From: Pseudomonas fluorescens NCIMB 11764
Lineage (GTDB): Bacteria > Pseudomonadota > Gammaproteobacteria > Pseudomonadales > Pseudomonadaceae
Reading direction: 5' to 3'
Assembly (NCBI RefSeq): GCF_000293885.2
Contig: NZ_CP010945.1
Coordinates: 6,902,001-6,966,000 of the forward strand
DNA: 64,000 nt
How positions within the stretch are numbered: the stretch's first letter is position 1; each line of letters opens with the position of its first letter. The notes beneath the pieces are model-generated. The model worked only from the letters and a program-made list of their open reading frames with translations, made no database searches and was not told the DNA's origin. Shown piece by piece: positions 28,578 to 38,028 of this stretch. The position numbers and the translations under genes were made by a program.

Positions 28578-29162
28578 TTACTCGCTGAGAATCTGACCAA
28601 TCGTCGGGTCCTTGAACAGACGCGTCAACGCGTCGCTCAATACATCGCTGACCAGCTTGGTGTTGGTTTCCTGATTCGGCGCCATGCCGAAACGCTGATC
28701 CAGCGACGCACCGTAACGACCGCTGTAGCGGCGGTTGGCGTTCTGTACGTCGGAGCGGAAGGTCGCGCCAATGGTCGCCTCGGTCACGTACATGCCTTCC
28801 TTCGGCGACTGATACTTCAGCTCAGCCAGGGTCACGGTCAATTGCGGGGCATTCATCGCATTGGATGTCGGGGTAAAGCCCAGCAAACGCACGGCCGCTT
28901 CAGCCTGGGCCTGCAACTTCGGCAGGATCTGCGCGCCCTGCACCGTGATTGCACTCGTTTCCGGATACAGACCGCCACGGGTGCCCAGGGTTGGCGACGG
29001 ACGACCGTCCACCACACGCACCACCACTGGCTGACCATGGCCGACCGGCGCCAGCTGAGTTGTCAGCTTCGGCTCCGGGTTCAGTTGTTGCGGGCTGTGG
29101 GCGCAGCCAACCAGGGTCAAACTGGTCACAGTGATCAAACCGAACAACAGGCGTTGCAACAT
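28578..29162 (-). CDS. YajG-like lipoprotein
   Basis: 194 residues from ATG 29162, preceded by GGAGAGAAG. Signal peptide with lipobox LVGC (C20). The mature part (RGGLYPETSAITVQG, LDQRFGMAPNQETN, LSDALTRLFKDPTIG) matches the YajG family of outer-membrane lipoproteins, whose function is not established. An upstream in-frame extension to 29261 is not protein-like. Likely monocistronic. Confidence 0.85.
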   Translation of the reverse strand: MLQRLLFGLITVTSLTLVGCAHSPQQLNPEPKLTTQLAPVGHGQPVVVRVVDGRPSPTLGTRGGLYPETSAITVQGAQILPKLQAQAEAAVRLLGFTPTSNAMNAPQLTVTLAELKYQSPKEGMYVTEATIGATFRSDVQNANRRYSGRYGASLDQRFGMAPNQETNTKLVSDVLSDALTRLFKDPTIGQILSE

Positions 29163-29368
29163 GCTCTTCTCTCCAGAATCAGGCACAAACAGGCCGGCAG
29201 TATAGCGGTGGGCCACTGCGGGTAACCAGCGCCTCGCAGTGAATACTGAAATGTCTGACAAACCCTTGGGAAGCCGGTTCCTGTCACACAGATGTCACCG
29301 CCCATACACTTGCATGTCACGGCGCTTTGACAACCTTCACGACAGTCACCCCTTGAAGGTACTTTGCC

Positions 29369-29602
29369 ATGCGCCACCTGATCTCGCTGTTCGCTCCGCG
29401 CCCATTGCATCGCTGCTTTGCCCTGCTCGACCGCTATGGTCATTGCCAGGCGTTCAAGCAGTGCAGCCTGCAGCCGATGGACGATGGCTGGGTCGAAATC
29501 GAAGAAATCCGCCTCAACTGGCTGCACCATCCCCTGCCTGCCAGTGCCCGTGTCAGCCAGCACAAACCACGCGCGCGGGCGCAGCAGCTGTTGACCACCT
29601 GA
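29369..29602 (+). CDS. Small hypothetical protein
   Basis: 77 residues from ATG 29369, with GAAGG in the leader. Basic and Arg/His-rich (RHLISLFAPRPLHRCF) with a Trp-containing middle (DDGWVEIEEIRLNWL). No signal, no membrane span, family not recognised. It stands alone, divergent from the YajG-like gene. Confidence 0.55.
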   Translation: MRHLISLFAPRPLHRCFALLDRYGHCQAFKQCSLQPMDDGWVEIEEIRLNWLHHPLPASARVSQHKPRARAQQLLTT

Positions 29603-30339
29603 CCAGACGCCTAATAAAAGTCATTAAACACGTCCATTTCCCTGCGTTTCTTAGATACAATCTCCCCCCGATTATAAGGACGTCTCCTGATCGGGCCTCG
29701 CAGCATCGTCAATGCTTCGGTATTGGCACCCCGCACCGCCCACAGAGAGCCGCCCACACAGATCGAGTGAAGCTGGCGTGCTTGCTGTTCCTTGAGCAAA
29801 ACCCCCACTTTTCGCGAATCTGCAGAGCTGTCATTACGCTCGGTCACTGAGCTGTTTGCCCGTTTTGCCTGTCATGCATCCCATGGCGGCAATCCATCCG
29901 GGCACGGTGCCAGGCTGGGGCAGCCCTTTTTTGAGGTTCACGTCTTCAAAAGAGCGTGAAAAAAACGGGTTTTCACAACTTCACAAGAGTGTGGCGAGCA
30001 AATGAATAGTTTTGCGTCTGAATATGCACCATTAGCGTCTGGAACAGCCCAACGACACAGGACCGAGTATTCCTCGAACACCGGAGCCTGAAGCCTGTCC
30101 GCTACGGATTTGGTTGCACAAACGGATGTCTCGACCATAAGTCGAATTGCCAGTCGCGCGTTGAAATGAGTTCATAGACCTCATTGACCCGGCCGGTAGC
30201 GTCCGTCGAAGTTGCGATAAATTGCGAAGATTCGGACATGGCGATACTGCCATGAGTACCAGGGGCATCACTGACTCGCCCCGGAACGCCTGGCAGCCAT
30301 GCCGACAATTTGGTGCTGCAGATTTTGGAGACGCGTTAA
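29603..30339 (+). other. 737-bp non-coding stretch upstream of mqo
   Basis: No convincing gene. It holds a TACAAT -10-like box (29656-29661) and, 250 bases on, a hairpin GGCTG-GGG-CAGCC followed by C and six T (29913-29932), so a small RNA or attenuated leader is possible. A short - strand frame at 30102-30308 has no ribosome site. The mqo promoter must lie in the last part. Confidence 0.4.
29913..29932 (+). terminator. Intrinsic terminator-like hairpin
   Basis: GGCTG (29913-29917), GGG loop, CAGCC (29921-29925), then CTTTTTT. A short stem, but with a good T run and no gene upstream within 300 bases. Confidence 0.5.
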
Positions 30340-31848
30340 ATGGCGCATAACGAAGCAGTCGACGTAGTACTGGTTGGGGCCGGCATCATGAGTGCCACCC
30401 TCGCAGTACTGCTCAAAGAGCTCGACCCCGCGATCAAGCTGGAAGTCGTCGAGCTGATGGATTCCGGTGCCGCGGAGAGTTCGAACCCGTGGAACAACGC
30501 CGGTACCGGTCACGCCGGGCTGTGTGAGCTCAATTACACGCCGCAGGCCGCCGACGGCACCGTCGACATCAAGAAAGCCGTGCACATCAACACCCAGTTC
30601 GAGGTGTCGAAGCAGTTCTGGTCGTACCTGACCAAAAAAGGCACCTTCGGTTCGTGCAAGTCCTTTATCAGCCCGGTGCCGCACCTGAGTTTCGTGCAAG
30701 GTGACAGTGGCGTGTCCTTCCTCAAGGAACGCTTCAACGTGCTGAGCAAGCACCACGCCTTCTCCGACATGGAATACACCGAAGACAAGGCAAAAATGGC
30801 GGACTGGATGCCATTGATGATGCCTGGTCGCCCGGCTGACGAAGTCGTCGCCGCCACCCGCGTGATGAACGGCACCGACGTCAACTTCGGCGCACTGACC
30901 AACCAATTGCTCAAGCACCTGACCAGCGCACCCGATGCCCAGGTCAAGTACTGCAAGCGCGTGACCGGTCTGAAGCGTAACAACGGCGGCTGGACCGTCA
31001 GCATCAAGGACGTGAACAGCGGCAACACCCGCGAAGTCGACGCGAAGTTCGTCTTCCTCGGCGCGGGCGGTGCGGCACTGCCGTTGCTGCAGGCGTCGGG
31101 CATCGAAGAAAGCAAAGGCTTCGGCGGCTTCCCGATCAGCGGCCAGTGGCTGCGTTGCGACAACCCGGAAGTGGTCAAACACCACCAGGCCAAGGTGTAT
31201 AGCCAGGCCGCCGTGGGTTCGCCACCGATGTCGGTGCCGCACCTCGACACTCGCGTGGTCGATGGCAAGAAGTCCCTGCTGTTCGGACCTTACGCCGGTT
31301 TCACCACCAAGTTCCTCAAGCACGGCTCCTTCATGGACCTGCCGATGTCGGTTCGCGCCGGCAACATCGGCCCGATGCTGGCCGTGGCGAAAAACAACAT
31401 GGACCTGACCAAGTACCTGGTCAGCGAAGTGATGCAGTCGATGGAGCAACGCCTGGATTCCCTGCGTCGTTTCTACCCTGAAGCGAAAGCCGAAGACTGG
31501 CGCCTGGAAGTGGCCGGCCAACGGGTTCAAATCATCAAGAAAGACCCGAAAAAGGGCGGCGTCCTGCAGTTCGGCACCGAGCTGGTCGCGGCCAAGGACG
31601 GTTCCCTTGCTGCACTGCTCGGCGCTTCGCCAGGCGCGTCGGTGACCGTTTCGATCATGCTGGAGCTGATCGAGAAATGCTTCCCGGCCAAAGCATCCGG
31701 CGAGTGGGCGGCCAAACTGGCGGAAATCTTCCCGGCCCGTGAAAAGGTTCTGGAAACCGATGCTGCGCTGTATCGCAAGATCAATACGCAGAACAACATC
31801 GCGCTGGAACTGGTTGAAGAAAGCAGCGAGACCCCAAGCTACGCTTGA
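30340..31848 (+). CDS. mqo: Malate:quinone oxidoreductase
   Basis: 502 residues, the usual size. A membrane-associated FAD enzyme that oxidises malate to oxaloacetate and passes electrons to quinone in the TCA cycle. FAD-binding start [19 protein letters not shown], then [18 protein letters not shown] and the C-terminal [18 protein letters not shown] are diagnostic. TTTGGAGAC upstream gives a strong ribosome site. A long leader precedes it and a strong terminator follows. Confidence 0.97.
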   Translation: MAHNEAVDVVLVGAGIMSATLAVLLKELDPAIKLEVVELMDSGAAESSNPWNNAGTGHAGLCELNYTPQAADGTVDIKKAVHINTQFEVSKQFWSYLTKKGTFGSCKSFISPVPHLSFVQGDSGVSFLKERFNVLSKHHAFSDMEYTEDKAKMADWMPLMMPGRPADEVVAATRVMNGTDVNFGALTNQLLKHLTSAPDAQVKYCKRVTGLKRNNGGWTVSIKDVNSGNTREVDAKFVFLGAGGAALPLLQASGIEESKGFGGFPISGQWLRCDNPEVVKHHQAKVYSQAAVGSPPMSVPHLDTRVVDGKKSLLFGPYAGFTTKFLKHGSFMDLPMSVRAGNIGPMLAVAKNNMDLTKYLVSEVMQSMEQRLDSLRRFYPEAKAEDWRLEVAGQRVQIIKKDPKKGGVLQFGTELVAAKDGSLAALLGASPGASVTVSIMLELIEKCFPAKASGEWAAKLAEIFPAREKVLETDAALYRKINTQNNIALELVEESSETPSYA

Positions 31849-31861
31849 TCGTCGCGCATAA

Positions 31862-31900
31862 AAAACGCCCCGTTCTCATTGAGAGCGGGGCGTTTTTTTA
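31862..31900 (+). terminator. Intrinsic terminator of mqo
   Basis: AACGCCCCGTTCTC (31864-31877) pairs with GAGAGCGGGGCGTT (31881-31894), one G-T pair, then a run of T. Confidence 0.9.
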
Positions 31901-31918
31901 TGGGCGGCAAAACAATCT

Positions 31919-32030
31919 TGTGGCGAGGGAGCTTGCTCCCGCCGGGCTGCGAAGCGGCCCCAAAATTCTGCCAACGGCGAAGATTTTGTGAGTGCTGCGC
32001 ACTAAAGCGGGAGCAAGCTCCCTCGCCACA
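31919..32030. repeat. REP doublet, family A
   Basis: TGTGGCGAGGGAGCTTGCTC at the left and GAGCAAGCTCCCTCGCCACA at the right, between mqo and the converging PA4642-like gene. Confidence 0.88.
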
Positions 32031-32055
32031 GGTATTCGGTTCGCTTCGGATACGA

Positions 32056-32343
32056 TCAGCCGCGAGCCTTGTTGATCAGTTCGATGTACTCGGCCGCGTT
32101 GCGCTGATCCTTGATCAGGTCAACGAAGGTCTTGCCGTGTTCATCCTGGCCATCAACGTCGTAGCCGGCTTCGACGAAGAACGTCAGAAAACGCTCGAAG
32201 TCGTCAATGCGCAGGCCACGGTAGGCCTTGATCAGTTTGTGCAGGGACGGCGAAGTGGCGTCGACCGGTTCGAAATCGAGAAACAACTTGATCTGCTCGT
32301 CGCCGATCTCGTCACCAATCACTTGTTTCTTATCTTTACGCAT
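32056..32343 (-). CDS. Conserved small protein (PA4642-like)
   Basis: 95 residues with GGAG before the ATG. Acidic and helical (DDFERFLTFFVEAGYDVDGQ), with an ankyrin-like ending DEHGKTFVDLI. By position after mqo it corresponds to PA4642 of P. aeruginosa (gene-order knowledge). Function unknown. Shares direction with the next upstream gene, 60 bases away. Confidence 0.75.
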   Translation of the reverse strand: MRKDKKQVIGDEIGDEQIKLFLDFEPVDATSPSLHKLIKAYRGLRIDDFERFLTFFVEAGYDVDGQDEHGKTFVDLIKDQRNAAEYIELINKARG

Positions 32344-32406
32344 TGCCGACTCCAGCTCGCAGACATTTCACGGGGCGGGCAGTTTACCCCTCACAGGGCG
32401 CCGGGC

Positions 32407-32892
32407 TCAACGCGGACGAACGGCCCCGGTGTGCAGGTCAGCCCAGACATGGCCATTGGCGTAGCTGAGGAACTGGCAATACACCGTGTCATTGCGCAAC
32501 AGGTCGATCACCACGCGGTACTGCGCCATCGGATAAAACAGCGTCAGGGTCTTGCTTTTGTCGTCGTAGATCGGCTTTTTCAGGCTTTTGCTCTCGCCAT
32601 CGAAGTTGACCAGTACCTGATTGATGGTCGCGCCCTTGTTCAAGGGTTTGCCCTTGAGGCGGATCAGCAACGGAGACGTCACCGGGATCGGTTGTTGGGT
32701 GGACTGGCGCTGACTGCCGACCACCACCGAATATTCGGTGACCTGCAGCAGTTGTTGCTGCTCGGGTTCGGCGTCACGCAGGGTCAGGTCGTCCGGAGGC
32801 AGAAACTGCGCATGCATCGGCGCCGGTGCGGCGGCCAGGGGCAGGCTGAGGGTCAGCAACAGGGCGGCGCAGCTGCGGATCAAAAGGCTCAT
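32407..32892 (-). CDS. Conserved periplasmic protein (PA4643-like)
   Basis: 161 residues from ATG 32892. Signal peptide MSLLIRSCAALLLTLSLPLAAA with cleavage near A22. The mature part (QFLPPDDLTLRDAE, YPMAQYRVVIDLLRND) shows no catalytic motif I recognise. It is immediately upstream of the PA4642-like gene and divergent from the SulP transporter. Confidence 0.75.
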   Translation of the reverse strand: MSLLIRSCAALLLTLSLPLAAAPAPMHAQFLPPDDLTLRDAEPEQQQLLQVTEYSVVVGSQRQSTQQPIPVTSPLLIRLKGKPLNKGATINQVLVNFDGESKSLKKPIYDDKSKTLTLFYPMAQYRVVIDLLRNDTVYCQFLSYANGHVWADLHTGAVRPR

Positions 32893-33043
32893 GACGGGCT
32901 CCCAGGGCGAAGCGGAGCACTCTAGCATGAGGATCATCTGCGCGAATTAGCGATATGGGTCAATACTTCGCAGTACCAAGCTGGCCATGCTGGAAGAGCT
33001 TTCAGCCGTCGATCAATGGTGCACCGTCTACCGTGGAGTGCTC

Positions 33044-34765
33044 ATGTCGTTCTCCGTTCCCCCGTTATTCGCCGCCTGGCGTCAGACCTGGCACGCCGGC
33101 TACACCCTCAAACGCTTACGCGGCGACATCAGTGCCGGAGTGACGGTAGGGATTATCGCCATCCCATTGGCCATGGCCCTGGCGATTGCCGTAGGTGTAC
33201 CGCCCCAGCAAGGGTTGTATACGGTACTGATCGCCGCGCCCCTGATCGCTCTCACCGGCGGTTCGCGTTTCAATGTCAGTGGGCCGACCGCCGCGTTCGT
33301 GGTCATCCTGCTGCCCATCACCCAACAATATGGCCTGGGCGGCTTGCTGCTCTGCACCATGCTTGCCGGCGTCATCCTCATTGCCCTGGGACTGATTCGC
33401 GCCGGGCGGTTGATTCAGTACATTCCGTATCCTGTCACGCTGGGCTTTACCGCCGGGATCGGCATTGTCATTGCCACCCTGCAATTGAAGGATTTGCTGG
33501 GCCTGAACACCCCCAGCCAGGCAGAACACTACATCGAACAGCTGGGTGTACTGATTCTCGCGTTGCCCACCGCTCGGCTGGGGGACGGGATCATCGGTAT
33601 CGCCTGCCTGGCCGTTCTGATTGTCTGGCCACGGTGGGTACCGAGGATCCCGGGGCATCTGGTGGCGCTGACCGTCGGCGCCCTCCTGGGGTTGGCGCTG
33701 GAACACGGCGGGTTGGCGGTGGCGACCTTGGGTGAGCGTTTCAGCTACATGGTCGAGGGCGTCAGCCATCCCGGCATTCCACCGTTCCTGCCGAGCTTCG
33801 ATTGGCCGTGGAATCTACCCGGTCCCGACGGCCAGCCGCTGCACCTGTCCTACGACTTGATCCGTCAATTAATGGCGCCGGCGTTCGCCATTGCCATGCT
33901 CGGTGCCATCGAGTCCTTGTTGTGTGCGGTGGTGGCGGATGGCATGACCGGCAGCAAACACGACCCCAACGCCGAACTGCTGGGCCAGGGCCTGGGCAAC
34001 CTGATCGCACCGTTGTTCGGCGGCATTACCGCCACGGCTGCGATCGCCCGAAGCGCCACCAATGTGCGCAGCGGAGCCTTTTCGCCATTGGCCGCCATTA
34101 TTCACAGCGCGGTGGTACTGATGGCGATACTGGTGCTCGCACCGCTTTTCAGCTACCTGCCGATGGCTGCGCTGGCCGCATTGCTGGTCATGGTGGCGTG
34201 GAACATGAGCGAAGCCCGGCACGTGCTGCATACACTGCGCATCGCGCCCCGCAGCGATGTGCTGGTCTTGCTGACCTGCCTGAGCCTGACGGTGTTATTC
34301 GACATGGTAATGGCCGTCGGTGTCGGCCTGTTGCTGGCCGCCGGGTTGTTTATCAAGCGCATGAGCGATCTGACGGACACCGCCGAACTGCCACGCGCCT
34401 ACCATCAAGCCTTGCAGGACATGCCGGCGCACGTTCGTTGCTACGCGATACGCGGGCCGTTGTTTTTCGGTGCGGCCGAAAAGGCCTTGGGAGTCCTGCG
34501 CAAATTCAGTCCGGAGGTCAAAGTGGTGATCGTCGAGATGAGCGCCGTGCCCATGCTGGACATGACGGCGCTGGCGGCCTTCGACAATATCCTCAGGGAT
34601 TACCGCACGGACGGCATTGGCCTGATTCTGGTGGCAACCTCCCCGCGGGTGCGCCTGAAGCTCAGACGCGCGGGTATCCATCGGGAGCAGCGTCAGTTGG
34701 CCTACGTGAACAACCTGGAACAGGCTCGTCGCAAAAGCGAACGCTGGCTGGCCGGGGAAAACTGA
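33044..34765 (+). CDS. SulP family anion transporter with STAS domain (DauA-like)
   Basis: 573 residues from ATG 33044 with GTGGAG upstream; the frame's earlier ATG (32987) lacks a ribosome site. Ten or more hydrophobic helices include the SulP signature GVTVGIIAIPLAMALAIAVG, and a C-terminal cytoplasmic STAS domain follows (about 440-560, VKVVIVEMSAVPMLDMTALAAF). It could carry sulfate, bicarbonate or C4-dicarboxylates, as DauA does next to other malate genes. The substrate is uncertain. The gene does not belong to the usual order I recall here, so it may be an insertion specific to this lineage. Confidence 0.88.
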   Translation: MSFSVPPLFAAWRQTWHAGYTLKRLRGDISAGVTVGIIAIPLAMALAIAVGVPPQQGLYTVLIAAPLIALTGGSRFNVSGPTAAFVVILLPITQQYGLGGLLLCTMLAGVILIALGLIRAGRLIQYIPYPVTLGFTAGIGIVIATLQLKDLLGLNTPSQAEHYIEQLGVLILALPTARLGDGIIGIACLAVLIVWPRWVPRIPGHLVALTVGALLGLALEHGGLAVATLGERFSYMVEGVSHPGIPPFLPSFDWPWNLPGPDGQPLHLSYDLIRQLMAPAFAIAMLGAIESLLCAVVADGMTGSKHDPNAELLGQGLGNLIAPLFGGITATAAIARSATNVRSGAFSPLAAIIHSAVVLMAILVLAPLFSYLPMAALAALLVMVAWNMSEARHVLHTLRIAPRSDVLVLLTCLSLTVLFDMVMAVGVGLLLAAGLFIKRMSDLTDTAELPRAYHQALQDMPAHVRCYAIRGPLFFGAAEKALGVLRKFSPEVKVVIVEMSAVPMLDMTALAAFDNILRDYRTDGIGLILVATSPRVRLKLRRAGIHREQRQLAYVNNLEQARRKSERWLAGEN

Positions 34766-34772
34766 GCGCGCT

Positions 34773-35246
34773 TCAGGCGAACTGCGCGCGCATCCACGCC
34801 TGATATTCAGCCACACCCGGCTCGCCTTCGCGCGGCGCCCAGTGAGCAAGCTCTCCCTCACCGACGGGACGATAAGGGCCGGCCTTGCACTCGAACATCA
34901 GGCTGTCGGCTTCCAGCACCACCAGGCCATGGAACACACCGGTTGGCAGGTCAACACCCACGCAATCGCCACCGGCCTGCAGAATCTGCTTGCGCACCAC
35001 CACACCAGACTCATCGAAAATCAGCAGACCAAGCCGCCCTTTGAGGACCAACAAGGTTTCAGCCTTGTTCTCACACAGATGCCGATGAGGCGGAATGTAC
35101 GTGGACGGCTGCAGACCCACCGCCATGCGATGGCAAGCGTCTTCCATCCGATGGAAGTTGTGATGCTGGCGCCCACGTGGATTTGCCGCAGCCTTCCCGG
35201 CCAATTCATTGAACAAGGATTGATCAAGAAAGCTCGGCGCGCTCAT
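34773..35246 (-). CDS. WbuC-family cupin metalloprotein
   Basis: 157 residues. The cupin metal motif IPPHRHLCENKAETLLVLKG (His-His and Glu) with a second half VFHGLVVLEADSLMFECKAG, as in WbuC. In other bacteria wbuC lies in O-antigen clusters, but here the neighbour is hpt with only a 3-base gap, so it is cotranscribed with purine salvage. Catalytic role unknown. Confidence 0.82.
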   Translation of the reverse strand: MSAPSFLDQSLFNELAGKAAANPRGRQHHNFHRMEDACHRMAVGLQPSTYIPPHRHLCENKAETLLVLKGRLGLLIFDESGVVVRKQILQAGGDCVGVDLPTGVFHGLVVLEADSLMFECKAGPYRPVGEGELAHWAPREGEPGVAEYQAWMRAQFA

Positions 35247-35249
35247 CGC

Positions 35250-35807
35250 TTACATCCCTTTAACGGCGAAAATTCCGTTGGCGTTACGCCAGTAGCCTTT
35301 GTAGTCCATGCCGTAACCGAAGATGTAACGGTCGATGCACGGCAGGCCGACGAAATCGGCTTTCAGGTCCGGGCGAGCCTTGCGGTCGTGGTCCTTGTCG
35401 ATCAGCACGGCGGTGTGCACTTTGCGCGCGCCAGCGTGTTTGCAGAAGTCGATGATCGCGCCCAGGGTGTGACCTTCGTCGAGGATGTCGTCGATGATCA
35501 GCACGTCACGGTCAATGAACGACACTTCCGGCTTGGCTTTCCAGAACAGGTCGCCGCCGCTGGTTTCGTTGCGATAGCGGGTGGCGTGCAGGTAGGACGC
35601 TTCCAGCGGGAATTGCAAATGGGTGAGCAGCTTGCCGGCGAAAATCAGGCCGCCGTTCATCACACAGAACACCACCGGATTTGTTTCAGCCAGTTGTTCG
35701 TTGATGTGTGCACCGACGCGGGCGATGGCCGCCTCGACTTCAGCTTCGGTGTACAGGCAGTCAGCCTCTCGCATGATTTGACGGATATGCTCGAGATCAG
35801 CGGACAT
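35250..35807 (-). CDS. hpt: Hypoxanthine-guanine phosphoribosyltransferase
   Basis: 185 residues from ATG 35807 (MSADLEHIRQIM), with GGAG upstream. The PRPP loop is VLIIDDILDEGHTLGAI, the typical acidic pair plus GHT. It converts hypoxanthine or guanine plus PRPP to IMP or GMP. The ending YIFGYGMDYKGYWRN is family-typical. First gene of an operon with the cupin, divergent from upp across a ~165-bp promoter region. Confidence 0.93.
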   Translation of the reverse strand: MSADLEHIRQIMREADCLYTEAEVEAAIARVGAHINEQLAETNPVVFCVMNGGLIFAGKLLTHLQFPLEASYLHATRYRNETSGGDLFWKAKPEVSFIDRDVLIIDDILDEGHTLGAIIDFCKHAGARKVHTAVLIDKDHDRKARPDLKADFVGLPCIDRYIFGYGMDYKGYWRNANGIFAVKGM

Positions 35808-35971
35808 GGCGCTCTCCAGGGGGGACGGGATTCGGGAAAAGCGGGCAAAGGTACGCATCCCGCACGGCCAGATCAAGCGTTTGTGGACTAACGTACTCTA
35901 TGTCTATAGGACAACACCCTCGGATAGATTAATCTAGGCCGGTTTTTTTGCCCGCCGCCGGAGCCTTTCCC

Positions 35972-36610
35972 ATGCCCATCCTCGAGATCCGCCATCCGCT
36001 GATCCGTCATAAACTCGGCCTGATGCGCCGCGCAGACATCAGCACCAAGAATTTCCGTGAGCTCGCTCAGGAAGTCGGCGCCCTTTTGACCTATGAAGCC
36101 ACCAAAGACCTGCCGCTGGAATCCTACGACATCGAAGGCTGGTGCGGCACTGTGTCGGTCGAGAAAATCGCCGGCAAGAAGATTACCGTGGTGCCGATCC
36201 TGCGTGCCGGTATCGGCATGCTCGAAGGTGTGCTCAGCCTGATTCCGGGGGCCAAGGTCAGCGCCGTGGGCGTGGCCCGCAACGAAGAGACGTTGCAGGC
36301 CCACACCTATCTGGAAAAACTGGTTCCCGAAATCAACGAACGCCTGGCCATGATCATCGACCCGATGCTCGCCACCGGCAGTTCCATGGTCGCCACCATC
36401 GACCTGCTGAAAAAGGCCGGTTGCCGCGACATCCGCGCCATGGTGCTGGTCGCCGCGCCGGAAGGCATTGCCGCCGTGGAGAAAGCTCACCCGGACGTGA
36501 CCATCTACACCGCTTCCATTGACGAGAAACTGAACGAACACGGTTACATCATCCCAGGCCTGGGCGATGCCGGTGACAAGATCTTCGGCACCAAGCAGAA
36601 GGACGCGTGA
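35972..36610 (+). CDS. upp: Uracil phosphoribosyltransferase
   Basis: 212 residues from ATG 35972, GGAG 13 bases before. It makes UMP from uracil and PRPP. PRPP loop [16 protein letters not shown] and the C-terminal uracil site [16 protein letters not shown] are complete. Followed within 2 bases by uraA, so uptake and salvage are cotranscribed. Confidence 0.96.
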   Translation: MPILEIRHPLIRHKLGLMRRADISTKNFRELAQEVGALLTYEATKDLPLESYDIEGWCGTVSVEKIAGKKITVVPILRAGIGMLEGVLSLIPGAKVSAVGVARNEETLQAHTYLEKLVPEINERLAMIIDPMLATGSSMVATIDLLKKAGCRDIRAMVLVAAPEGIAAVEKAHPDVTIYTASIDEKLNEHGYIIPGLGDAGDKIFGTKQKDA

Positions 36611-36612
36611 CC

Positions 36613-37887
36613 ATGCAGCAAGAGTTCAACGATCCGCTCTGGCGCACGGTGCTGTCCGGCGCCCAGATGCTGTTCGTGGCGTTCGGCGCCCTGGTGTTGA
36701 TGCCGCTGATTACCGGCCTCGATCCGAACGTAGCGCTGTTCACGGCGGGCCTGGGGACGATTCTGTTCCAGATCGTCACCGGGCGTCAGGTGCCAGTGTT
36801 CCTGGCTTCGAGCTTCGCCTTCATCACCCCGATCATTCTCGCCAAGGGCCAATTCGGCCTCGCGGCGACCATGGGCGGTGTAATGGCGGCCGGTTTCGTC
36901 TACACCTTCCTCGGCCTCGCCGTGAAGATCAAAGGCACCGGCTTCATCGACCGCTTGCTGCCACCGGTGGTGATTGGCCCGGTGATCATCTCCATCGGCC
37001 TGGCCATGGCGCCGATCGCCGCCAACATGGCGATGGGCAAGGCTGGCGACGGTAGCGAGCTGATCCACTACCAGACGGCCATGCTGATCTCGATGCCTGC
37101 GCTGCTGACGACGCTGATCGTCGCGGTGTTCGGCAAAGGCATTTTCCGCCTGGTGCCGATCATCTCCGGCGTGCTGGTCGGTTTTGCGATGGCGTTCTAT
37201 TTCGGCGTGGTCGATACCGCGAAGATTGCCGCGGCACCGTGGTTCGCGATCCCCAACTTCACCGCGCCGGAATTCAACTGGCAGGCGATTCTGTTCATCG
37301 TTCCGGTGGCATTGGCCCCGGCCATCGAGCACATCGGCGGCGTGATCGCCGTGGGCAGCGTGACCGGTCGCGACTACCTGAAGAAGCCCGGCCTGCACCG
37401 CACCCTGCTCGGCGACGGCATTGCCACCACCGCCGCCGGTTTGTTCGGCGGTCCGCCCAACACCACCTACGCCGAAGTGACGGGCGCGGTGATGCTGACC
37501 AAGAACTACAACCCGAAAATCATGACCTGGGCGGCAATCTTTGCCATCAGCCTGGCGTTCATCGGCAAGTTCGGCGCACTGCTGCAAAGCATTCCGGTGC
37601 CGGTGATGGGCGGGATTCTGTGCCTGTTGTTCGGTTCGATTGCGGCGGTGGGGATGAACACGCTGATTCGCCACAAGATCGACCTGGGCGAAGCGCGCAA
37701 CCTGGTGATCGTTTCGGTCACGCTGGTATTCGGGATTGGCGGCGTGCTGGTCGGCACCGGCACCGGTCCGGACGACTTCGGCCTCAAAGGCATCGCGCTG
37801 TGCGCGGTGGTGGCGATTGCGCTGAACCTGTTACTGCCGGGCAATGACAGCTGGAAGCACAAGAAGGCGGATGAGCCGCTGATCTAA
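36613..37887 (+). CDS. uraA: Uracil permease (uracil-xanthine NCS2 family)
   Basis: 424 residues from ATG 36613; a GTG at 36607 overlaps the upp stop. NCS2 signatures GGPPNTTYAEVTGAV and the transmembrane pattern of 14 helices are visible. It imports uracil by proton symport, feeding Upp upstream. Ends before a REP doublet. Confidence 0.95.
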   Translation: MQQEFNDPLWRTVLSGAQMLFVAFGALVLMPLITGLDPNVALFTAGLGTILFQIVTGRQVPVFLASSFAFITPIILAKGQFGLAATMGGVMAAGFVYTFLGLAVKIKGTGFIDRLLPPVVIGPVIISIGLAMAPIAANMAMGKAGDGSELIHYQTAMLISMPALLTTLIVAVFGKGIFRLVPIISGVLVGFAMAFYFGVVDTAKIAAAPWFAIPNFTAPEFNWQAILFIVPVALAPAIEHIGGVIAVGSVTGRDYLKKPGLHRTLLGDGIATTAAGLFGGPPNTTYAEVTGAVMLTKNYNPKIMTWAAIFAISLAFIGKFGALLQSIPVPVMGGILCLLFGSIAAVGMNTLIRHKIDLGEARNLVIVSVTLVFGIGGVLVGTGTGPDDFGLKGIALCAVVAIALNLLLPGNDSWKHKKADEPLI

Positions 37888-37903
37888 GGCTGACACAACA
37901 CCC

Positions 37904-38018
37904 TGTGGCGAGGGAGCTTGCTCCCGCTTGAGTGCGCGCAGCACTCACAAAATCTTCATGGATTGCGAGAATTTTGGGGCCGCTTCGCGACCCAGCGGGA
38001 GCAAGCTCCCTCGCCACA
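37904..38018. repeat. REP doublet, family A
   Basis: TGTGGCGAGGGAGCTTGCTC at the left and GAGCAAGCTCCCTCGCCACA at the right, between converging uraA and hemH. Confidence 0.88.
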
Positions 38019-38028
38019 GTTTGTATTT

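Noticed and set aside
29611..29847. 78-codon - strand frame
   Set aside because: No ribosome site and overlaps the terminator-bearing non-coding region.
30102..30308. 68-codon - strand frame upstream of mqo
   Set aside because: Somewhat protein-like near its middle, but no ribosome site and no neighbour; left as non-coding.
31919..32030. Repeat pair resembling a CRISPR unit
   Set aside because: Two inverted arms, not direct repeats with spacers; it is a REP doublet.
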